In this document: in pieces, positions 55,780 through 64,000 of the stretch | Layout: each line of letters opens with the position of its first letter | Position numbering within the stretch: position 1 is the stretch's first letter | Position numbers and translations under genes: made by a program | Notes under the pieces: generated by a model | Databases searched by the model: none | Told to the model about the DNA's origin: nothing | The model's input: the letters and a program-made list of their open reading frames with translations, nothing else | Assembly (NCBI GenBank): GCA_019722365.1 | Contig: JADFUC010000756.1 | Coordinates: 52,929 to 116,928, forward strand | Length of the DNA: 64,000 nucleotides | Source of the DNA: Lithospermum erythrorhizon | Lineage: Eukaryota; Streptophyta; Magnoliopsida; Boraginales; Boraginaceae | Direction: 5' to 3'

Positions 55780-56060
55780 AGTTATAATCATATTATAGTT
55801 TGACTTGTTGTCGTGTATTGTGACCTCTTAGGCTCGATTGACAAGTAATATATTAATTTATGTTAACCCAGACATTGTATTTAATATATATAGATTGTAG
55901 GCGGACCTAATGACCATCATAACCCTAATGTCAATGCGAGTTAATCTAATGTCAATTGTCTAACAATAGAACATATACGAACTTATAATGAATATAATTA
56001 AATAGAGAAAATGAGGTTGTACAATTGAATTGTTCAACAAGCACATTTAAGAATCCTAAT
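55780..56060 (-). repeat. LTR fragment, inverted relative to 43119-43400
   Basis: On the minus strand, TTGTTGAACAATTCAATTGT, GCATTGACATTAGGGTTATG and CTTGTCAATCGAGCCTAAGA match the solo LTR's first part (ATTGAACAATTTGATTAT, GCATTGACATTAGGGGTTAT, CTTGTCAATCGGCCTCTGAG) in the same order. Confidence 0.75.
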
Positions 56061-56189
56061 ATATATTTCGCTTGCTCCAGCTTGCCGCCCAGGCGATTAC
56101 TTGCTTGGCTTCGATTACATCTTATACGATCCCTTGTACTCGATTTCTAGGTCAAGCTATGGTGGTAGATTTATGTCACCAAACTCTTG

Positions 56190-56490
56190 CATCGTATTTT
56201 TTTTTTGGGTGTGTGAATTAATGTGATTCGATCACATCACTTGGAGATGCAGCGTCATAACCTCCGTTAATTCTCGAGGAGGCCAATCCCAGCCGTTATA
56301 TCGGTTGTACAAATTCCATCTAGTGTACAAGATTTACATCATTTCTTTTCTTGGGTGTATGAATTAATGTGATTCGATGCTGTCTTGGAAGTCTTGCTAT
56401 CGCCCTTAATAATTTCTCAAGAGGCGGAAATTTAAGCATTATATCCGGTTTACAAATTTCATCTTATGTACAAGATTTCTAGCGACACTT
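56190..56490. repeat. Tandem duplication, about 150 bp per unit
   Basis: Units at about 56200-56335 and 56350-56480 share GAATTAATGTGATTCGAT, TTATATC(C)GGTT and GTACAAGATTT in order, with scattered differences. Confidence 0.7.
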
Positions 56491-58340
56491 GTAGTATACA
56501 AAACTCAGTCTTTTATAATCCCCGGTTCGGAAAATGTTTAGAGCCGAGGGTCAAAGTACATTATTCATGTAAGTGAAATCAGTCAGCCGGGTCTAAAATT
56601 TTCATTTAACATAAGTTTTGTGAAACACCCAGCAGGACATATATACTATCTTAAGTTCTTGCGGTCAGAATCGATCATGCATTAGAACCTTTGTTTCGGC
56701 ATGCATACTCGTGTGATTGATTTAGAGTTGATAATCATACTCACTTCGATCAATGTGATCAAACAATCATTCACATACTAACCAATTTGGTGCCAGAGAT
56801 TCAATTAGTGGACACTGGTTGGGGACAAAGCAATCTCGCATTTCGTTGGATCCTTAACCCTGAACTCTCAGAGAAAAATGTCTTATTGCTCAATAAGAAA
56901 CCAATTTTGTTATTATAATAATAACAATATCTTTGTTTAATAACAAATGATAAAATGACTTGCTTTTGAATAAGAAGAATATATTCAAAACAAGTCTATG
57001 GAAGAAATTAAAAGGCGAGCTTTTCTCATTTGAATCATGCATCATTCAAGTTTTTCCTTTATGATTGGTCGGTATTCTAATCATTGAAGAAACTTGTTCA
57101 AGATTTCAACAACTATGTAAGTAGATCTTGGAAACTACGGCCATTTTAGGTCGATTTAGGACATGTAAACCAATGATAGGTAATATCATCATTTAACCAT
57201 CCTTGAAAGAATAGTCTTTACATCCATATACCAAGAACTACGATGTAGTGGTGTTACAATTTAAAGCGATAAGGGCAAATGTGGCGTTGTTACCGTCCAT
57301 AGGTTTTCCGTCATGTTGAGAACATAGGCCCGTGCGCCTTCTCGGAATTTTGAGTCATGGGCGTATATCTTATATACTAATGACTCTTTTACATATCCTT
57401 ATGCTATCTTAGCAGTCAAACTCTTTTCTTGTCAAAGGTAACAATCTTTAAGAGATTGACTATATATTACCCTATGGGTGATAGAATCTTAGTTGCGTCG
57501 ACTCACCAGTACAAGTGAAACAATTTCGTAATTACCATAAATTTCATTTAGTTTGATAACTAAACATTGTCGAAGGATCAACAATGGATCTTTTAGAACT
57601 AATCCCAAATAACATTTCATTATTTTCTATTCTCTTTCCATTACTTGAGTATTACTCATAACAAATCATGACTTTACCGGATGAGGTGTTTCGATAATGG
57701 TTAACATGACATTGAATAAGATCCCAGAGTGGGAGGCGATCGTCCTGCATTAGACATGTCGAGGTTCAAACAAAATTTGTCTAATTTTAGTTTATTCACT
57801 TTTTAAACTCCATAACATTTTATCATCTATAAGCGTAGTATACTAGAATCTGAATCTCGCCTACAAGGTAAGCGGTTACAACGTACCATCAATGATTCAA
57901 ATATGGTAAGGTCGTTTTCCTTAGTAACTTGTAAATCTACTCAATAGAATACAGCAACCATTCTAGCTCCCAAGCGACCTTTTTGAACTCTTAGTTCATC
58001 TTCTTTCTCAAAGAAAACTTTTTACTCCTTTTATTCTCAAAACCTCTCCAAGTTTCCAACTTGAATATTAGTAATTATACTCGTTTCGTTTGATGCGGTT
58101 TTACGAGGATGGCAGGTGCCCCCGCAATGTCAAGTACCTATCCTTAAAGGATCATTGCCCAGAACATTTTCTTGCTCACAGATAGAAAGATGTCAATGTC
58201 CATTCATGGAATCATTACTTAGGAACATCCGTTCCCTAACGTCTTATAACTAGAAGAAAACTTGTAAGTAGATCGAACATAGTTTGTACTTGTTCATAAT
58301 CTTTATTTCATACCAAATGATCTCTTGAAATCATTTGCGA

Positions 58341-59192
58341 GGTGTTAAAATTTTTCTTGTTAGGTCATTATTTGTTGGCTTACTTTGTGTCGCGTGGACA
58401 ATGTTCAAACAAGTGCTACAAGTGTTAAAAGCGATGCGAGTGTGTTTTCTTTGTGTACTTTAGCTTTGGGCCTTGGCGGTTCGTGGGAACACAAGTATAG
58501 TAATTACCTTTTATTCAATCAATTTGCGAATGACAAGTTTTGGTGTTTTGGTATGACTCAATTTATGAATGGCAAGAATTGGAGTTTTGGTAGGACTCTT
58601 TGCGTTATGGGCGAGATTCTTAGAAGATCTTTTCCGAAAATCAAGACCAAAACCCTATGCGACTTCTACTATAAATGGACGGCCCTTTTGAAGATGTGGA
58701 TGACCGAAAAATATGTTTTGCTACAAAGTTCAATCTAATATTCATAGCCTATTTTATTGAGTGTCAATTCGGTGAGAATGAATGTGTAGCTGGGAAGTTT
58801 ACTCTTTGCCTTCTAACACTATTATGCGATTTCTACTAACTAGGCTGTAACAACTTGGCTTTGCTTAAGGTATTCATTTCTCGTTGTATTGTGATCGGTG
58901 TGTGTTGATAGTGGAGAGAATAGGTGGATCTATTTAAATATAGTGAAGGTTAGTTAGGCGTCGATTTATGTGGAGGCATCGGTGTAAGTCCCTACTTGTA
59001 ATGCTCATCTTTATAATTCAGGAAAGCTTTCCTTGGGCTCGTTGCCCCAGGGCGTAAAGTGCTTCCTTTAGGCCAGGCCCCGGGTTACCATTTTCGTGTG
59101 TCATTTATTTTGGTTTACTACTGTTGTTAATTCGTTGCTGTTTTAACTGTTGGATTGACAACTGTGAAATTCGGAGTTGGTTCACACTTTCA
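58341..59192 (+). repeat. Probable 5' LTR of the 59-63 kb copia element
   Basis: The right edge is fixed by the primer site at 59194. A plausible TATA box (CTATTTAAATATAG) lies at about 58932. The left edge is only a guess at a TGTT near 58341, because no 3' LTR is in the window for comparison. An open frame of 117 codons at 58385-58738 lies inside and has no recognised family. Confidence 0.5.
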
Positions 59193-59193
59193 A

Positions 59194-59206
59194 TTGGTAT
59201 CAGAGC
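59194..59206 (+). promoter_or_regulatory. Primer binding site (initiator-Met tRNA)
   Basis: TTGGTATCAGAGC is a perfect copia-type primer site, 40 bp before the gag start codon at 59246. Confidence 0.92.
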
Positions 59207-59245
59207 GGGCACTCGACATACAGAGTGAATTTTTTGTGTGAATTG

Positions 59246-62200
59246 ATGGAAGGGAACCTGGAAGGAAGTTCGATCACTCGTCCTCCGCGACTTGATGGGT
59301 CCAATTACCCCTATTGGAAAATTTAAGATGATTGCCTTGCTACGATCGGTGAATCTGAGAACACGGAAAACTCATTAACTACTTATTTGGGCCAGACCCC
59401 AGCGAGGAAACTAATGATGATGGAGTTTTGGTGATCAAAGAAGAACAAAACTGGTCAATCTTAAAAGCTGAGGTGACGTCCTTGAGAGATAGCAAAGCCA
59501 CTTGAATGCTATCTTTTGTGCGATGATCCCAGTATTTAAACTTAATAGCTCTCGTCTTGTAGCCCCGAGGAGGCATAAAAATCTGAGGCTGCTATGAAGG
59601 TACTTCGAGAAATAGGATGTCTAGACACTGCTGACTAACCAGTGGGAAAATCGAGAATGCGGGGAGGGTGAGACAATCCACGACTTAATTTAAAATAAAG
59701 CACCTTGCAATGAGTCCTTTTTCCACTTGGAAGAAGATGAGTAACTTGAAAAACTCATTACAAAGTACTAAGAACTCTTCCTAAAGGTTTGCTCACCAAA
59801 GTGCGCTGCTCCGAGGAACCTCGGGATCTATCAGCTATGATTTTGATACAGGCCCGATGGAAATCTTACTTAGCAGCCGAAATCACTGCGGAGGAAAGTG
59901 AATCATAGAGGAAGGGGCTCTTTAGAAGACATCAAATACATAAAATGAGGAAGAAAAGTGGGCGATACCATAAAATTACTGGCAAAAATTTCAACAAAAC
60001 TCTAAAAGGACAACAGAAACCTTTCTTGAGAGGAAACACACGAGGCGTTTGACCCGGCGGAATGACGGAGTATGGAAGAAACCTAAATTCGGAGGATCGA
60101 GTAATGGTGGAGCAGATAGTAATCCATCAAAGGGATCTGATGTAGAGTCTGGCTTTGGTCACATCCAAGTTGAATGTCCAAACTACGTGAAGAAGCAGTC
60201 AAAAAGCTACTATACCACTTTGTCAGATGAAGAGACCGATGAAGAAGAAAGCAACAGTAGGGTTAATAATTTTGTAGCTTTCTACGGTACCATGAGGATC
60301 AGAATCTCACAGTCAATCCAGTGGTTGTAAACATGACCACGACAACATGAGTAGAAGAGGAAAGAACTTCTTGAAGAAGAGTTGATGGCCAACTATCGAG
60401 TTACTTTGACAAAATGGTCCACTCATTAACAAAAGCATCGCCCCTACTGGAGAAATTGAAAAGAAGCATTAGAAAGAAACGAAAAAATTAGAAAGCATTG
60501 AAGAACAAAAAAATTGGAAATAAAACATAGAAAACAAAGTAGAAAGAATGACAAGGAATAAACATGATGAATTCAGCACTGATATTGGGAGTTCTGTCTC
60601 CAGGAAAAGTTGTGGTGTGATTCGGGGAATAGGACTCTGATCAGAGGCCAATGACCTCTTTGGAGGAAGGATGTTCTTAATTGCCGGAACTCGGCCGAGT
60701 CGAGTAATCAAAGAAAGCATCACAGGATGTAGTACCCATGGGAAGAAGGACATATAGCACCCTCTTTGTTGCCAATTTATGAAAGTAAATGTTCTACTTG
60801 AGAATGCGATGGGTAAGGGTTACGTGATGAGCCAATGTGGTTTGCCCTTATAAAAGCCCTGACATGGAATTTGGATGGTACTTTGGCGGTGGTTGTTCGG
60901 ACATATGACCCCGAGGGAATAAGAGCTAATCTTACGGCGTCAGGGCGTGGCGATTTTGTCAACTTTTTGGATGAGGGAGAAGGCAAGATTAGCCGGCAAG
61001 GTGCACTTTGAATGTTGAGGGATTACCTAATCTAGAAATTCTGTTTTGGTGGAAGGGCTTCTTGCAAATCTTAATTAGCCAACTTTGTGACGGTGGCCCT
61101 AAGGTTGCTGACAAAAATACATATGTCGATCAAACAACAACCTCATTATGCAAGGAAGTCGATCCACCGATAAGCGCTATCTATGGACAACATGTCATAG
61201 GGCCTTGATCGGCCGAGCTCAAGAGGATGTAGAGGCTATGGCACAAGCGACAAATGGCACTTGACTCTGCATGATATTCGACAACTTATTTCTAGAAATC
61301 TTTGGCAATGCAGCGGATTGCACATTTGGTGGTCGGAAAATGTTTGTAGGGAGTGTCAAATAGGCAAGCAAACCCGGGTGTCGCGCCCAGCGATTCTGGC
61401 AGGTGGGCATGCTGGTCTGGAACTACCAGTTGGCGGGACCCGTACAGAGTAGAGGCGTAAATTTGGGAGAAAGTATGTTTTTGTTTGTGTTTGATGACTT
61501 TTCAAGGTTCACATGGGTTGATTTCTCGAAAGAAAAATGCGAAACCTTTGATGTGTTTAGGGCCTTAGCGTCTGAAATCCGGAGAGAAAGGGAAGTGACA
61601 TGCTGGTTATTGACGTCATGGTAGAGAATTAGTAGCAGTTCAAAAATTTTGTGGTGAAGTGGGAATCAAACACGAATACTCCACTTTTATCACTCTCAGC
61701 AGAGAATGGAGGCCGTGGAAGGAAGAGCAGGCAGAACACTCCAAGAAATGGCGAGTGGTGATACATTTACGAGATCACCCATAAAGTTAGGCGGTACATT
61801 AACAATGTCGCATCCACTTGGCTCCGGAGTTACCTTTCGAACTGGTACTCATCGACCTCTATGACGTGGCGAGGAAGGAAGCCAAATGTACACTACTTTC
61901 ATGTGTTTGGAAGCACTTGCTATATCCTGGCTGATAGAGAACCAAGGCAGAAATTTGACGTTCGAAGTGATGAAGGAATCTTCTTAGGATACTCCAGGAA
62001 CAGTCGTGCGTTGAGGGTTTTCAACAAGCGAACTCATGTAATGATGGAGTCTATAAATGTAAAGGTAATTGGATCGAGGACTGTCGTGTGATAGATGAAG
62101 AGGACACACCCACAAAGGCTGGCTGAGCCATCAGGTCACTCGCGGTGAGATAATGAAGGGATGAAGGATATCTTGGAAATGGAGAAAAAGGGAAATTAGA

Positions 62201-63230
62201 CATTTGCGGGAATTCAAAGGAATCACCTGCGGAGACATCATTGGTGGGGACTCGATCAAGGGCTAACCACTAAAGGAGGAAGGACAAGGTCGACTAATAG
62301 AAAAATGTGGGGTTGCTTGGAGGCTTATGTTTTAAATCTCGAAGGTGGAACAAAAAGTGAAAATTTGCATTGCTTGATGATCTTTGGATCACGGCTGGCA
62401 CAGAAGAGCTCATTCGGGTTTGATACAAAATGTGTGGGAACTTGTTCCGAGACCCTCTAGATGCAATGTTATTGGCACTAAATGGATCTTCAAGAATAAG
62501 ATGGATGAGTCGGGGGTACGAGAAAGCAATAGATTGGTTGCTCAAGGTTATACCACAGTTGAAGGCATTGACTTTGAAGAGACATTCGCACCATTGCCGA
62601 GGCTTGAAGCAAATCCGTCTACTCCTCTCTACTCATATCTTTTGAAATTAGGACTCTTTTCAGGATGGATGTCGAGAGTGCTTTTCTTTAATGGAATTGT
62701 CAAGGAGGTCTATTTTGAACAACCAAAAGGATTTATTGATGCCCAAAATCCACAGACATGTATAAACTAAAGAGGCTCTCATGGTACTCAAGCAAGCAAA
62801 ACGAGCTTGAACATGAAGACTCACCGTGTTTTTACGATAAAAATGGATATACTCGGGGAGTTGATAACGCTTTTAATCGCCAAAGGGATAAGAACCCGGA
62901 TGATGGTAGCTCGAATCTATGTCGGCGACATAGTGTTAGATAAGTCATCAAAACTACACGGTAAAACAGGATTCCGTTCAACAAATGGAGGCAGAATTCG
63001 AGATGAGTATGGTGGGAGAATTGAAGTACTTTCTGGGGTTCCAGATTAATCAAATGGAAGATAGCATTTTCATCTCTCCGAGCCAATTGCCAAGAACATG
63101 ATGAAGAAGTTTGGATTGGAATCATCAAAAAATTAAAAGAACTCCGTTGGCCACTCACCTAAAAATTACCAAGGATCAAGATGGGAAAGAAGTTGATGTA
63201 AAACTCTATAGAAGCATGATCGGTGATACA
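59246..63230 (+). mobile_element. Copia gag-pol, decayed, truncated in RNase H by an LTR insertion
   Basis: Gag begins MEGNLEGSSITRPPRLDGSN, YPYWK at 59246 and hits a stop soon after. A knuckle remnant (GHIQVECPNY) lies at about 60157-60186, followed by an acidic linker (LSDEETDEEES). Integrase follows: its zinc finger with NVCRECQIGKQTR at about 61340-61380, the core with FVFDDFSRFTWVDF at 61480-61520, and a C-terminal part with FHVFGSTCYILADRE and FDVRSDEGIFLGYSRNSRA at 61890-62010. Reverse transcriptase shows NVIGTKWIFKNKM (62465-62510), GFIDAQNP and ELKYFLGFQINQMEDSIF (63010-63070). Its active site reads IYVGDIV (about 62916-62936), so the first catalytic Asp is replaced by Gly. Coding ends at LYRSMIGD, the start of the RNase H link, where another LTR begins. 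Many stops and shifts make it inactive. Confidence 0.88.
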
Positions 63231-64000
63231 TGTTAGAATCTAGTATGAATTTAATCGTGATAAACACGATTCATACATCCGGATTCTCAAAATAATGTAA
63301 ATTAATCTAAACATAAAATGACAAATAGAATACAAGAATTCTTACATTTCAACGGAGGCAGTTGAACCCGATTCCCCACGTAGTGCCTGGCGTGGAAGCC
63401 CGCCGAGATCCTCCAATGTTTGTTCAACACCCGGCCGAGATGTCCTCTAGTTACACGCGCAAGAGGAATCGAACAGGAAAAACTGAACTTGCTAGAGCCC
63501 CAGGTAAATGAATTGGAAGATGAAATCTTCAATTCTCTAGAAAGGAGGAAATTTATTCTTTTGAGGGTGGAGGTTTTGTGATTCTTATGTCATGAACTTA
63601 ATCCCCTCTTTAAATACGAGTCCCAAGAATCCCACTCGTTAAGAAATCAGGGTTTAACTCGTTAACTTAATTAGACCGTTATGAACTTCTAATTAAATAA
63701 TGAGTTACTATTGAGATTGTTCTATTTTAATTAACTTAACAAATTAATTAAAATACTAACGGAATCCTTATCGAATAGCTTATCAAGTTATTCATCGATC
63801 TGATTGTTTAATTGATTAAACTTGCAAGTTTAACCAATTGATGTTCATCAACATATATATTTGACAAATATATAAATATTGAAAATACATTTCTCAATAT
63901 ACAGTCGTTCATTTCATTCATGAAATATTATTCGAACTATGTTGTATGTGTGTGACTTGAGCTCGAGATAATAATAGTAAGTAGCAATACGTAAACTAAA
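63231..64000 (+). mobile_element. LTR of another element nested in the copia pol, running off the window
   Basis: The sequence TGTTAGAATC starts exactly where the conserved YRSMIG motif is cut. What follows is noncoding and shares a layout with the LTR at 14033-14994, including GTATGTGTGTGA near 63940. The second end, and therefore the target duplication, is outside the window. Confidence 0.62.

Larger units (their letters stand above)
55166..58340. other. LTR-like retroelement debris without a supported gene
   Basis: The tract contains an inverted match to the LTR at 43119 (55780-56060), a 150-bp tandem duplication (56190-56490) and about 1.8 kb of unassigned sequence. No gag, pol or host exon is recognised on either strand. 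Confidence 0.45.

Noticed and set aside
58385..58738. 117-codon open frame
   Set aside because: No recognisable family, no exon partners, and it lies in the probable 5' LTR just upstream of a primer site.

Overview
The window looks like nuclear DNA of a flowering plant. It is AT-rich, its genes are split by many short GT-AG introns, most of the space is decayed LTR retrotransposons of the Ty1/copia type plus MITEs, and the three recognisable host genes match plant-specific families. The MAP kinase resembles dicot MPK6/SIPK proteins, so a eudicot, possibly an asterid, is likely; that placement is inference from remembered sequences.

Layout. 1-3240 is unresolved, repeat-like DNA. 3418-3755 is a short tandem duplication just upstream of an intact 13-exon gene (4023-9190, +) for an ankyrin-repeat, integrin-linked-kinase-like protein of 473 residues. 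Its catalytic Asp is replaced by Asn, and two of its 12 introns start with GC. 10120-17370 holds three head-to-tail, minus-strand copies of the front part of a copia element (promoter/leader, gag, start of protease), with another LTR inserted in the middle copy. 18132-21166 (+) is an intact 5-exon gene for a 202-residue Ser/Arg-rich plant protein. 22921-24650 is an AT-rich tandem duplication, and 24830-27373 a probable solo LTR. 28741-29071 is a foldback MITE.

29281-41873 (-) is an MPK6-like MAP kinase gene. Exons 1-3 are intact. Exon 4 has deletions, an early stop and no TEY motif, and exons 5-6 carry smaller lesions. Its third intron is swollen to about 8.4 kb by two copia elements in opposite orientation (30399-33387, -; 33821-38330, +), and intron 2 holds a MITE.

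42500-55165 is a set of duplicated noncoding segments that act as empty-site references. They are interrupted by a Stowaway-like MITE (42560-42810), a solo LTR with target duplication TAATA that itself contains a minus-strand copia element (43119-46836), and a nearly full-length copia element with target duplication ATTTT (48104-53755) that carries a tRNA-derived SINE. 55166-58340 is LTR-like debris. 58341-63230 is the front of a plus-strand copia element with a perfect initiator-tRNA primer binding site; it is cut in its RNase H region by another LTR that runs out of the window at 63231-64000.

The three host genes are not an operon or a pathway unit. Two are kinase-family signalling genes and one is probably a nuclear RS-type protein. 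The main theme is layered retroelement insertion and its effect on one MAPK gene.
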